Notes under the pieces: generated by a model
What the model saw: the letters and a program-made list of their open reading frames with translations, nothing else
What the model was told of the DNA's origin: nothing
The model's database searches: none
In this document: piece after piece, positions 36,020 to 48,299 of the stretch
Layout: each line of letters starts with the position of its first letter
How positions within the stretch are numbered: position 1 is the stretch's first letter
Origin: Lepeophtheirus salmonis
Taxonomy: Eukaryota; Arthropoda; Copepoda; Siphonostomatoida; Caligidae
DNA length: 64,000 nucleotides
Assembly: GCF_016086655.4 (NCBI RefSeq)
Contig: NC_052136.2
Location: 10,106,001-10,170,000 of the forward strand
Reading direction: 5' to 3'
Translations under genes and position numbers: made by a program

Positions 36020-36350
36020 TGAATCATATTCTGTACGTAAAAAAAATGGAATGTTAACTCTGACAATTTGAAGAATGTTGTGAAGAGAAGAAGCTTAGTT
36101 GTCATGAGATTAGGTTAGATACACAAAAAAAGACATATACACTAATCCCAATCCATATCTATCAGGTTCATAGGCAAGAATTACTCCAATGCCGATCCTC
36201 AATTCTATTCTGATTCTAACAAGGATTTAATCTTATAACTCCCTATCAAATCTTTAGTGTTACTATCCGCCTTTCATGAGCACACGCACACAAAGTTACT
36301 TTATACCTTAATGTGATCTCCTTCATAATTATAGAATAATGATATTAGCT
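36020..36350 (+). repeat. Dispersed repeat family R, copy 6
   Basis: Blocks in order: 'aaatggaatgttaactctga', 'caatttgaagaatgttg', 'agaagcttagttgtcatgag', 'caagaattactccaatgccg', 'atcctcaattctattctgat', 'aacaaggatttaatcttata', 'gtgttacta', 'ctttcatgagcacacgcaca', 'gttactttataccttaatg'. It resembles copies 1 and 7 closely in the tail. Confidence 0.7.
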
Positions 36351-36539
36351 TTCCATATATAATAAAAAAAAAATTTTGTATTACTAATGACCAAAAATAT
36401 CGCTCGTAGTATTGATCATGTGTTTTGAAACTCTAAAAATATATTAAACATCTTCTTTTTTTTTTTTAATTATTGGCTTTGTTGTCGAAGTAACTTCTAA
36501 AATATTTCAAAAAAATCGCACAGATATGGTCATTAGTAG

Positions 36540-36960
36540 GGTTGAGTTAGATCTTATTTATTCGGTCCAGTCATAGGACCGATCCTATCGGTCTTCAGGA
36601 TTGTGGATCATTGGGACCGGTCCTTAAGACCGTCGGTCCTTTGTACTAGTACTTAACTGTCATTCTTTGATTTTTTTTATAGAAATATAGATGGTTTATT
36701 AAGTCAAATGACATATATGCAATATGTTTTTAGATTATTGCACATATCTTACAAAAAATATTTTTTTCATTATAATACAATAACAGAAACATATTACGTT
36801 ATTACTTTGTTATATAATTTATTCCATTATATAACGGAAATAATTAAAAAAGGAGAAATACCCTCATTGACGTCATGAGGGATCGATTTTACCTTTTTCA
36901 AGGACAGGCCAGTGGGACTGGACTGTACTCAATTGCACCGCTGTTCTCAGTTCTAAATAA
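36540..36960. repeat. GGACCG-rich patch
   Basis: CGGTCC or GGACCG occurs five times within 77 bp (36563, 36576, 36614, 36618, 36634), including the perfect palindrome ggaccggtcc at 36614-36623. A further 'ggactggactgtactcaatt' lies at 36917-36936. The start 'ggttgagttagatc' and the reverse complement of 36930-36945 (cggtgcaattgagtacag) are weakly alike, so this may be an old element of about 400 bp. Confidence 0.4.
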
Positions 36961-38286
36961 GGGCCAATATAACAGTAGTCATTAAGTCCATACACAGTAC
37001 AAAAAAGAAAAGAAAAGGGTAGGCCTTATTCAACAAAATTTTAAAAAGTGTTGGGCATCAGCCAAGGACCAAAAAAAATGCCCAAAGGGTCTGTGATATT
37101 AAATTTGTAGTAAAAATTTAGTCAATTAATTATCGATGATCAACCTGAATTTTGATGTACATCATTACTAGAGACTTGTAGGTATTGGAGAAAACTGTCA
37201 AAATAAAAGTGAAAGTGACAAAATAAAAGTAGAAAGCTCCTTGAAAACTATTATGATATGATGCTCTGGATTTCTGGCCTAGCACTTATTAAATTTACAT
37301 CTGATGGGTAATTTACCTATAAATATTCCATCCCGCTAACATGTAATTGAAGAATACTAGCAAATAACCATCATTTGTTTGCCATATTTTTATACAAGGA
37401 CTTCATCAAGGTCCAAGTTGATTATGAATACGTTATAATGTCTTCTTTAGTCAGGTCAAATTCTCTAAGAATATTTAGACGACGACATTATTTTGTTTTT
37501 CTTTCTATTACGGAAATAAGTTTAAATATTCAATTTGTTTTTTCGAAATTTGGGTATTGAGCTATCAATTTTTCAATTAAAAGGAGACAGGAAATATTGG
37601 AAGTGGAGGTCGATAAACAAGGTTTAGTCTCATTTGTAAAATATAAACAAATATCTCGCCAAATTTGTCAATCAACGGAATGAAATGAAACTATTTTAAA
37701 TCAATATATTTTCATAATATCTGTAAGTTGTAAACAAAATAAGAAACTATGACATACAAGTAGTGTTGAGTGAACTTGAAAAATTATGAATTCACTTCTA
37801 CTTGACTCAAATAGTAAATTATTTGGAGTTGCCTGTAAGTGATTTTTTAATCAATCTCAATAATACCTATTTATAGGGACCAATTTATTTTACTCAGAAG
37901 TTATTTGATATTTTCTAGCAATTTTAACTAAATAACGTGATAGCTATCATGAAATGTTGGTAAAATTGTCATTCAATATGATTCCTTTTTTTGCCATAAG
38001 ATACTATTTTTAAGAAACAGGGGTTGGATTAAATAAATTAAGACAATTGTAAAACCATATTTTCCACATTTAAAGAAAATAATGGAAACATGTTATAATT
38101 AACGACAGATATCATGGATTACTTAGCATCTGGATAAACTATTTGCTTTTAAAATCATGCAACCTCTAAATTAGAAGTACTTTTATTTCTATTCAATAAG
38201 TTATATAAATATATTCTTTGATATTCAAATAGTTATAAATATATATTATTTTGCATAGAATTGATTATTATTCCTAGACGTGAAAT
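36961..38286. other. Spacer, no gene seen
   Basis: AT-rich; the open frame at 37375-37560 has no family features. Confidence 0.35.
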
Positions 38287-38439
38287 ATGCCTTCAAATTG
38301 TGTGGTTCCATGTTGCCACACTCGTAAAACAATTTATGGAAAGTTCAGTGATAATAAAATAAGAACTTCTTTGCATAAAGTTTCAACATCAAACATGGAA
38401 ATTCTTAACAAATGGAATTCAGCTATACTAATAAGTTAG
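38287..38439 (+). pseudogene. THAP-type zinc-finger N-terminus
   Basis: A 50-codon frame starting at ATG 38287 begins 'MPSNCVVPCCHTRKT'. It ends with 'NMEILNKWNSAI', where THAP domains have their conserved Trp. THAP domains (C-x2-4-C-x35-50-C-x2-H DNA-binding fingers of P-element transposases and relatives) usually start M-x-x-x-C-x-V-x-x-C. Here the second Cys is C9, with C10 also present. The second half (C-x2-H and AVPT box) is not in this frame and may lie in another exon or be lost. The related open frame at 38621-38824 could be a further exon of the same gene. No splice site pair was proven. Confidence 0.5.
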
Positions 38440-38574
38440 ATACTTGGTGAAATCATACTATTTATTTATTTTAGTTATATTTGATGAGTGTTAATTTACA
38501 ATTATTATTGTTTATATAGATGGTAAATCCGTTGATAGCTTTAAAAAAATGTTTTTTTCTTCATTTTAAACAGA

Positions 38575-38880
38575 AACCAAATGAAAAAATGGAGAACAAA
38601 AAATAAAAATCTTAAGAAAAATGGTTCCACTCTCTTTAGGATTAAACACAAAAGTAACAATTAAACAGTCAATATCAACGGCTGAGGTGAGGCATAAACA
38701 GAAAAATAATGAAATAGAATTAAGGGTGAAAAAGTTATTAAGGGAAGATTATATTTCAAATTTGTTGGAGCTCAAACAAAAAATAGATATCAATTTTGTA
38801 CCTACAATAATAATAGTAGATTGAATGGAAGATGAAGTCCAATTTCTGTATATAACACAATCAGATTCAGCTATTTTGCA
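38575..38880 (+). pseudogene. Possible downstream exon of the THAP gene
   Basis: A 67-codon frame rich in Lys, Glu and Leu (heptad-like stretch 'NEIELRVKKLLREDYISNLL') ends at a TGA. It remains open in the same frame to about 38880 (MEDEVQFLYITQSDSAI). P-type THAP transposases have a leucine-zipper coiled coil after the THAP finger, which would fit. An AG at about 38573 (ttttaaacag) could be an acceptor. Assignment is by position only. Confidence 0.25.
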
Positions 38881-40671
38881 CAACACACAAGATTAGATAA
38901 AGGTAGTTCTCTTTTTGAGAAGATAATTAATTATTATTTTTATTTAATAACTATATTTTTTTAAATTAATTAATGGTAACTAGTTTTAGTTCATTTTAGG
39001 TTGTCCAGTTATTGAATTTACTGTAATAATTCAAAGAGACTTAAAATATCAGATGTGAAATACTGCAAATAAGATTTTAATCAATAAATTAAGTCAATGG
39101 TTGTTGCAAAGCGAATAAATACATGTAGCAAAGTTTTAAATTTATTTACTTTTTTGAGGACTAACTATAAGGAAATTATCAAACAAGATACATTTATTAG
39201 AATATACAGCTTCAATCGATCAATATCCATTCTATCACAATAATTATCTTATGAAAAAATATAATGTTTGGATTTTCAAATAAAAATATTAATTTTAGAA
39301 TTAAACAAGAAATAAGTTTATTTGTTACTTTATAGGTGAATTACTCTACATTAAGTGATAAATGTAATCATGAGTTATTCCAATTAAAGATTAATATATA
39401 ATTATAATGTAATAAATAAATATCTGGAAGTAAAAGTTGAACTTACTGTCACGATAAATTAACAGAATCAATTTGAAATAAAATAAATATTAACCCAACT
39501 TCATTAAGTGCCGTGTCTTCAGTTTGAGTATTGGCGATAATAACGGTTTGTTCCATAAAAATAGGCCAAAGAGGGACTAATTCATGCATAACATGTTGAA
39601 TAATCCACACATGGGTTTTGTATCCATAATACAAATAAGTATAAAATTCATGAGGTAAAATACATATTCAAGGAGATATTGTCTATATATATATATGTAA
39701 AAGAGAAGATGTAGCATCCTTGATGATAAACTTTTCAAAAATGAACCAGAAACATATAGAAAATCAAATCAGAAACACTATTTTAATGAATTAGAAAAGG
39801 GAGATCAAATCCAAGACAAGAATTACTTAATGTGAAGTCATCTATTGATGAAAACAGGTTAATCAAGAGACGTTCCTCTCCAATACAAGAGAAATATGAT
39901 GAACTACGAAAGAACAAACATTCTAATAAATATATTATGGATATTCCTTCAAAGATGAATTTTTCGATGTGGTTTAATAAGAGGTCCTTCCACCATTATC
40001 ACTAATAAAGGCAATCTGCAATTGAAAGTTAGATCTGAAGGAATAAAAGGAAATCTTCCATAAAAAGTTATCTCTTTCTTTGATAGAATTGAATCATATT
40101 TGATCATTTCTTTTGGAGGACTCTTTTAAGGTTCACCACCAAAAAATGAAATTTTCCAACAAAATCTTTCACCAGACGATCAACAATTTCATGATTGATT
40201 ACTTAAATCACAAATGAGGATTTTCTATGAACAATGGGATAAGTTCCTATTTTCGCGTTCATGATTCATCACTTTTTAACAAGAATTAATTCTTCTCTTC
40301 TACAATTGTGATTTAATAGAAGAATTATTAGATATATTTTTCTATTCAGGTTTAATCTTGAGGTTACTTGGCTTGTGTCTATCCAGATGTTAAGTAATCT
40401 ATATATATATTGACTAAAAAATCACTCTATACGAGGGCATTTATCTTATGTCTCTGCAACTATTCCCAAGGACAGCCAGGATCATCATGCAACTGGAAAC
40501 TTTTTTTTAGAACATGTAAAAGACATAACTCTCAACTTCAGCTTCCCAGCAATCATTTTGAACATTTACCTAGGATCCAGTTCATTTTATGGTTGAAGAT
40601 AACTATTCTTCCTCTATAGAACTGCATTTGAGAATTATTATTATTCCTTATAATATCAACAATTATTTCTC
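38881..40671. other. Spacer, no gene recognised
   Basis: A 61-codon minus frame (39449-39634) has fairly protein-like composition (YYGYKTHVWIIQHVMHEL) but no family I recognise. 39680-40380 is purine-rich on the plus strand, looks formerly coding and is full of stops. Confidence 0.3.
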
Positions 40672-41725
40672 AAAATGTCCTCTTTCTCCAGCTACCATGA
40701 ACTCCATTCTGGGCTTGCAGCCTTTGGCATCTTGACGAAATAGTCATTGTACAGATCAGTACACTCCTTCTCAACAGAGTCCTTTGAGAAATCAACATTG
40801 CAGTGAGGAACTTTCCAGGCCTTGCTCTTTACGAAGCCAAATAGTGATGAGGGGCTTCAAGGTTGGATGTTAGAAATTGGTTAGGTTTTCCTTGCATCAA
40901 GTTAGAGTAGTTATGGTCTCATGGCCAGAGGCTGAGTCTTGTTGCTAACATAATCCCCTTCGAGGTAGTTGATATCTAACAAGGACTTCAGAGCCTCTTT
41001 TATTACCTCTTGGTACTTCTTATGTCACACCCTGAGCCCTTGGAGAACTAAATGAGGGCATTCGCTTTCTGTCACTGCCCAGAACACCCAACATCATGGC
41101 ACACGCCAGGTAATTGGTTTAGGTTATAGAAAAAAAAATCTACGACTGAATAAGCCGGATATCCATCATTACAGCCATTTCTGGAATGGTCCAATAGGTC
41201 TTCTTGTTGGAGAAAATCAGGACAGAGGATCATTTATTTTGCTTCAAGCAAATAATCATTTTCTTAACTCTGATCACTTTGTTATATCCAGAAAGAAGTT
41301 GGCGCGTCGAGATCTCCTGCTCCTTGACTGCATTGTCGATAATCCTATCGATGACATGTTGGTCCTTGGATAATACCCTCCTGCTTGTAGTTGTTGAGGC
41401 TTCAATTTCAAAGACCATGCTGGTCTAGATGTTTTCAGTTACAATTTTTTTTCCACTTCTCGTCTTCCTGGAGAGGGTCTCTTCACTGTTAATGAGCCTT
41501 CTGGTGTAATAAACAAGCTCAACCGAGCAATTCACAATGTTAGAAACCTCCTTTACAGAGTAAAATGGGCGGGGAAGACTTGAAATTTATCGTATTTTGG
41601 CCTTCATTGTGGTATAGCAACCAATAATACAACTTATGAAAGCTCGGAATAATCCCACATGCATTGCAAGTAATAATAGCTGTATGCTTCTCAAATTGTT
41701 GCGGTACGATTTGCTTACGCACACT
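40672..41725 (-). pseudogene. Tc1/mariner-like transposase, heavily decayed
   Basis: Reading 41725 to 40672 on the minus strand in shifted frames: 'EVSNIVNCSVELVYYTRR' (helix-turn-helix like, 41560-41500); 'HVIDRIIDNAVKEQEISTRQ' with 'LLSGYNKVIRVKKM' (second helical domain, 41360-41240); 'VMMLGVLGSDRKRMP' (41095-41050, the central strand seen as VMxLGVVxSxGxxMP in this family); 'LEGDYVSNKTQP' where the QDGAPxH block should be (about 40950); 'FGFVKSKAWKVPHCNVDFSK' and 'CTDLYNDYFVKM' (C-terminus, 40850-40740). It fits the subfamily of the remnant at 20.0-20.9 kb. At least five breaks. Confidence 0.65.
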
Positions 41726-44119
41726 GTATATATAAATATGACGTATGTATTCTCGTACATATATTTAGTTATCTAATTATTTAAATTTGCTCAAATTGAA
41801 AAAGCTATATCATCATTAGAAGGTAATACAGCACATATCAACTATGCTTCATTATAATAAGAATGCATCATCATTTCATTAAAATACATGCCATAAAATA
41901 ATATCTTCTACACTCAACATCCTACCACAAATTTGTTTTCTAATTTATTATTTTATAATACTATACGTATATTAAATAAACTTTAAATAACTAATATTAA
42001 ATTTATATAATTTAAAATATATGCATTGACTATGGTTGGTTAACGTAATGAGATTGTTCATGGTGCATACTTATGTATTTACATGTGTAGAACTTTTTTA
42101 TAAGTTCCCATAATAAATTTGAAATAGTTATACAAGAAAAATCTGTTAATAAGTAACACTAACCGATGGTGTTTTTGTTGTTTTTTTCAACAATAATTTA
42201 TTTGCATATCTAATTCTTGTAGTAACTTGACTTGATTATGCATATATAAAATTAAATTTTCATTTCAAATCTGGTTTTTCAGAAATTTGAATTTTGAACT
42301 ATTTTTTTACTTTTATAGGTTTTGGTCTAATTAAGGGTACGGAATAAATGAGTAAATTAATTCACTGCAATATTTAATGTTATTTTTAGACTCAATTCAA
42401 TCCTGGGATAGGGATTTCAAAATATTGTGTGGATTTTGAAATATATTTTGAATAATCGAATTTAATAAAAGGGGGACTAGATGTCCCACTTTTTTAGGTC
42501 TGTATATACCCCAGAAAGTATCCCCACTTCCATTGGCATTGCCAGCCTTATTGATTGTTTATTTAGGTTAGTAGTGACGTCATTCATTAAACAATTACTT
42601 TAATTAGTGTTGATTGAGCCTAACCAGTCCCCTTCCCAGTATTTTTATTCCAATGTGACCAAAGGGAGGGGAATAATAGTGTATTTGGGGTTCCAATAAG
42701 AGTTTCCATAGCAAAGAAGGTTCGACATCATTTGTGGCTCTTCGAATAACCTTATTTAATTAAAGGACGGAATAAGAGACATTGAGAAGCATTTAGGTCT
42801 TTGAATGTCTAACTTTTTCCCGTATTTTGGGGCTAAAGTAGTTTCTCTTTCTGCATTTAAATCATATTATTCAAATGTCTTATTGCCTTGAATTTGGGCT
42901 TAGATTTTTCAAGCATGAAATTGAACATTTTTAATAAGCTTTAAGCTCGGACTACGTAAATTTGGGTTCTTTACATTACGACTTATTTTCAAAAATAGGT
43001 CTATATTTCATGAGGGGAATCCAATTCTGAGAAAATAAAATTAATCGACTTCAAAAACAACCATATTTTTCCCTCTCACACACAGAAAGAAAAGTTGAAA
43101 GATGTAATAAAGATCTTGTTGTGATAATTTATCAAATACTATTATATTGCAAACAAAAAAGGGTGGGGATACCGGGGACAGTTGCAAAAAGGCCCATTTC
43201 CTCGACTATTAAACAAATTATAGCAATAAAATAACGTTTATACAAATATATATATTTTTTTTTAAATCAATGATTTGTGTCTACTTTCTTTCAAATATTG
43301 AATAAAAACTAAATTTAGGGAATATAAGTCATAATAGCTTAAGAAGGATCAATAATTTTATATTAATCTAGTCAGTTTTTCTGTCTTTTTCCAATAACTT
43401 ATATTATTCGAGTTATTTAATTATTTTGCTTTTAGTTGATAAATTTATAAAAAATCATAACTTGCTCATTGAAGATAAATTTGAGATATTGAAGTCCTTT
43501 GTACAAAAGGGATAGTTGCAATACGTATTTATATTTTTCTTTTCTATTTTATCATTCATTCTTCATAGTAACTTTATTTGTTAACTAGAAAAGGGCCCTG
43601 AAAAGATCTGCGGGAGGGATTTTGTCTGATTTACAGTCCTGTAATCACTGTATTGATAGGTGACCGAACGAATTAACTATAGATGAATCATCATTAATAG
43701 GCTGATATATAATTTACGGATTTACAAATTGGGGGACCCCCCCTAACAATTACGGTCTGTTTCTACAGGATGCAACTACATTATGTTACTTTTTTTTAAA
43801 TGGAATAAGATAAGTTTAAGAAACAAAAAAGTTTTATTTTGGTTTCATAATGATAGTAGAAATTTAAAGTTTTATATTTATACATTTTTTTAAATTACAT
43901 CTGGTTTTCATTTACCATACACTGAATACACTCAACATCTATATTTTAATACTCAATGATTTTTGATTTTTTGTTTCTCTATAAATAATTTTTCATTTAG
44001 AGATTTAGAGGAATTATTTATTTATACAAAAATATGTAAAGTTTAACAAACAACATATGTTATCAAATATTAATTGGTTATTAATTTTTTGTTGCGATTC
44101 TGCAAAGATCTTAAAGATA
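41726..44119. other. Spacer, no gene seen
   Basis: AT-rich. 42470-42700 and 43140-43200 contain short GC-richer blocks with 'ggggactagatgtcccactt' and 'ggggataccggggacagttg', perhaps old transposon ends, but they do not pair as inverted repeats. Confidence 0.35.
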
Positions 44120-44340
44120 TTGGTTTTTACGAACAAATCCAGTTCAAATTAATTGATTTGGACAAAATGCACAAATTTATAGTTTTTCCATAACACCATT
44201 CTTATGGTATCAATTTCAATTCTGCACCACCATTATCCATAGACTTACCTGCATTCAAAGAGTTTTGCAAATTTCAAATTATGAAAAAATTGTTTTTGTA
44301 TATAACAAGTTGAAGTAATTAACTGATTTTCATCAAGGCA
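44120..44340 (+). repeat. Dispersed repeat pair, copy 1
   Basis: 'aaatccagttcaaattaatt', 'attcaaagagttttgcaaat', 'ttcaaattatgaaaaaattg' and 'tgtatataacaagttgaagt' recur in the same order and orientation at 56515-56740, with scattered changes. Non-coding and not assigned to a class. Confidence 0.5.
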
Positions 44341-44372
44341 AATATTCGAAATTTTGTTTGGAAATTTCACTT

Positions 44373-44466
44373 AGTTGCTATCATGTGTTGGAATAACAAG
44401 AAATTTGTGTTTGCTATCGGAAATAAATACGTAAACTTCTTATTATTCCAACGCATAATAGCAATT
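44373..44466. repeat. Long hairpin
   Basis: Left arm 44373-44406 (agttgctatcatgtgttgga then ataacaagaaattt) pairs with right arm 44433-44466, with about 6 mismatches over 34 bp, leaving a 26-base loop. No TA duplication or element end could be matched at the arm boundaries. Confidence 0.7.
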
Positions 44467-45029
44467 GCATTATTTTAAAACTTTAGAATAATGCCTTTAG
44501 AATGAAATCACTCCAAAGCTATTACCAATTTTACAGCCTAGGTAATTGGGATGGAGTATAAAAAAGGAAGTTATGTTGCTGCATCCTTTGTATTACTGAT
44601 CAGCAATATATAATAAAAATCTTATTTTGCTTTCAATCTGCTATAATATATCGAAAGTTTATTATTCAAAATTCAGCTATATAGACAGGTGCAAAATTTC
44701 ACTTCTTGTATTTTAATTGTAATCTTGTATTAAAAAAACTACTAACTGGCATCATCTATAAATGGATTGAAAGAGTAGCAGATATTTGAAGTTACATTTT
44801 ATCAAAATAATTGAACAAAAAGCCAAAAATACTGCAACAGTCCCTTGTCTCCTTTAGTTAATTTAAAAATATATGTACATGGTAGTTTAGGTAAATCCAG
44901 ACTATCTTTAACTATATCCTGAACAACAAGGAAAGCAATCAACAAGGTAATTTCAATTATAAATAGAAAGGTTAATTGTTGACTTTAAGTTAGTTGCTTA
45001 CCCTTTAATTCAAAACAAGTATTTACGAT

Positions 45030-45920
45030 AGAAGATACCTGGAGGAACAACATCATATAATTTGCTTGCAAGGGACACAACCCAAGCTACATCAAGAAAA
45101 TATCCTCTGGTATCCAAATACTACAGTCTAAAACGTTTACAACAGCTGGAAGAAGGAAAGGACATTAAAAAGAAAAGTCCACAAGTCATTGAGTGATAAA
45201 ATACGTACTCTCATATTACTCGTAGGCCTGAAACGGTCCTCAAAGATATTTCCTGTCGCTCTGAGTAATGCTCTTTCCAAAAAGCGTCAAGTGATCCATG
45301 TGACAGTCTCCAAAGACACAACCCTAATCTGAGGAGGAAATCATGCCACTTCTTCAAAAGACAAATGAAGGCCACCAAGGCTGCCCAACAAAGCAAATGG
45401 CTGAACGATTTGAAGTCCCATGTTCTTTTATTTAGATGAAAAACAATGGACTATCGACAGATTCTACAACATCCAAAAAGTTAAAAAGTTGACAACAGAC
45501 AGAACCCCTACATCGCTAAAACTAAGATGTTGGCCGGCATCATGACCCTTAGCGTGATTGGGAGCAATAGTGGTGTCATCCCCCCCCAATCTTCTTTGAG
45601 CCAAAGGTTATGACAGGTACTCTGGACTTCTGTTTGACCAAGTGATACATTGAGTGAAAACTGATGCAAAGGGTCTCGAGTTCCCGTTTCAATAATACTC
45701 GGTCCCCTCTCACAAGGCCGTAATACCCAAAAAAATTTAAAGAAGATTAGGTGAAATTTATGGATCCCCAAACCTGGCCCTGGGAGTTAGAGAGCCAATT
45801 CACACAACAGTATCGACTCCTTAAAGGCATCCATCATTAAGTACTGAAACAAAGCCTCCCCCACAGACGTGGAAATGGCTCCAAATCCTTTAGGCCTTGT
45901 ATCGAGCAAATGATCGGACA
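45030..45920 (+). pseudogene. Tc1/mariner-like transposase
   Basis: Plus-strand segments in changing frames: a possible N-terminal helical region (about 45030-45190); 'MKATKAAQQSKWLNDLKSH' (45367-45422); 'KTMDYRQILQHPKS' at the position of the DEKxWxID block (45440-45480, first Asp lost or shifted); 'YIAKTKMLAGIMTLSVIGS' then 'NSGVIPPQSS' (45510-45597), the clearest match to this subfamily (VMVLGVIGSNGxVMPP). Further weak segments run to 'NSIDSLKASIIKY' (45807-45845). Many stops. The C-terminal catalytic blocks are hard to see. The minus frames over the same bases are shadows. Confidence 0.6.
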
Positions 45921-46489
45921 CATTAAATGCATTTTTTTTATTGTGTTATTAGAACCTTTTAATATAATTTCAAACTTTTACTTGCTTCCCTTATTGATAA
46001 GGATTCAGTTAAGTGTGGTCTGGATATACTTGAACAACCCTGTATATTAAAATCTTTTATTACCAAGGCAATATCACATTCAAAGGAGTGTTTGTAAACC
46101 AAAAATATTCCAAAAACTTAAAATTATTATGTAGATAAAAATCTGCACAGAATATAGACTGTTTCTAATATTTGTTTAGTACTACTTTACTAAATTTATC
46201 AGAATTTTTTCATTAAAATATCAAATAAAAAGTTTTTGATTAAAGATTAAAAACTCAATCAGAAAATGCCCTAAATTCATAAATTCGGAGATGTGTTTTG
46301 AATCATTATTTTTAATTTTGGACGTTATTTTTGTAGCATGTTTCTTAATTTTGGACACCATGAAATAGCAAAAATATACATAAGAGTGTAAATGCTGCTT
46401 TGAATATTTATTTTTTGGGTGGATAAAATTCAAAATATAACGTACCTACTCTTATTTGCAGGGAAATCCCTGTTTATTTGGCAATCCTT
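45921..46489. other. Spacer, no gene seen
   Basis: AT-rich; 'caaccctgtatattaaaatc' near 46034 recalls transposon ends but has no partner. Confidence 0.35.
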
Positions 46490-47960
46490 AGATAAAGAAA
46501 CTCATATTATTTTATGAGAACGAAGAGAGGGAGAAAGAGACAAACGGTACTTAAATTAGAACCACGAAATTCTGAACTATGATCCTCAAGAAGAAAAATT
46601 CTCCCGCACAAACGAAGCTAGAAAACAAACTAGTAAAAATAATATTGCAGAGGAGGACAAGGGGTAAAAGAAACTTGATATAGTGAATCGTTAAGAAGTG
46701 GATACTAGAAACTCGAATTCTCTAAGTCCGACAAGAAAATCTGTGGTCTAGCTTCACAAGAAACTTTGGAACCCCAGAGTGGTGGCAAACAATCCGTTAG
46801 CAGAGAACAACTTCATCTCACCCCAGTTCCTAAAAAAGAAAATGAGTCCCTCGAACAGTGAAATTCCTTGAAACGCTCAAAAAATACAAGCTTCATAAAA
46901 AACAAACACATGGACAACATACCCTTCATCTTACGGACTCAACTTGAGAATCAAAGCGTGAAGGGATATGTAATCCTAACAATAATGCATCTATTAAAAG
47001 TAACACTATATCAAAGCACAATAAGATATTCATTTAATAAAATAAAACAATCCTTCCTTAAACTGGAAAAGAAGAAAAATATTTCTAATGACAGGATTCA
47101 CGGCAGACTCAAATGAGGTGGCGTCACGGTTATGTGTCTCTCACAGATGTGGAAGATAATGAATTTCTACTGGGCGAGGCAAATATAGAGTAGCGATTAG
47201 TTTTGGGGTCAAATGCTAATGGATTTTCTTACAGAAAAAATAACAATCTTTTCATGGAAAATCTTCATGATATTTACCAAAAAGTCCTTAAAAAAGTAGC
47301 AATATACTCTGAGCGTAGGCGGAGTTTCTGTGAAGACACAACAGGAGTCATTGAAAATCTAGAGTTATATGTTAGTTGGGAACACCTGGTTAAGGAAGCG
47401 ATAAGTCTATCTGAAATCCGAACGGTCAATGCTGTTATCACGGCGGATGTAATATCCCCAGCTAACTTGATGGACAGAATAGCCGGGCAACCCTTCAAAG
47501 CTATATCCAGAAACTCTTAATTAGTTCAGAGATATTTGCTTCAATTTCGAATGACGCCCCGTCGCCCCGTCTGCTATCAGCCGAGATATGACAAAATGTG
47601 GAAAGAAACTAATAATTAAACCGTTTCAAAGTTATTGGGAGAGAAGAAACATACAAAATACTTAAAAGACAGCATCAATTACTTTAGAAAAAATACTTAG
47701 GAAGACCTGGGAAGTGGTTTAAAAACCACCTTTTATCAGGAACTTTAGAAGTTGGAGCCAAATGTACAAATGGGTATCGCAGCTTCTTATACAGAATTTT
47801 AAGGGCAAGACTAATCGTGAAGACTTTTTACCACATTTTAAAGGCAAGGAAGAAGTTAAAGTAAAGACCATAACAAAAAAAAATCCAAGGAATTATTTTT
47901 ACAAAAAGGAAAATATAACATAGAGATCTTTGAGGCGTAATTCCAATGTTAAAATTGGCA
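46490..47960 (+). pseudogene. Unassigned coding-looking remnant
   Basis: Base composition and codon-like texture differ from the flanks, and plus frames are open in turn at 46868-47116 and 47203-47520. The second runs 105 codons (DIYQKVLKKVAIYSERRRSF, then LELYVSWEHLVKEAISLSEI, then VISPANLMDRIAGQPFKAI). Upstream, shifted frames give 'LWNPRVVANNPLAENNFISP' and 'SLTDVEDNEFLLGEANIE'. The opposite strand is also open for 74 codons, so the strand is not certain. A mobile-element polyprotein is likely from context, but I recognise no motif and assign no function. Confidence 0.35.
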
Positions 47961-48299
47961 ATCAAAGCTCTTGAGTCAATTAAGTAACTGATTTTTGTAT
48001 ATTTTAAATTAGTATTTTATTAAAATTTAATGAAATAATATAAAGAATAAAATACATCCAGAGGGATTACGATAAAATTAATCATGAATAAACGTTATAG
48101 TTTAAAATTGACCACCTAGATCAAAGCCCAACCTTTCAATATTAATATATTATGTTTTAACAGACTATATAAAATTAAACTAATGTCTACCACTACAAAA
48201 TATGAGTACAAAAAATATGAAAATGATAAAATTAAAACAGAAAAACAAACAACAACTATGCCTCCAATGTTCTTGTCCTCATCATCAGGTATCTTTGTA

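Noticed and set aside
39449..39634. 61-codon minus frame as a terminal coding exon
   Set aside because: A gtaagt donor-like site follows, but an in-frame TGA precedes it, so the frame cannot continue across a splice there.
45508..45771. 87-codon minus-strand frame at the 45-kb transposase
   Set aside because: The plus strand carries the family match (GIMTLSVIGSNSGVIPP), so the minus frame is a shadow.
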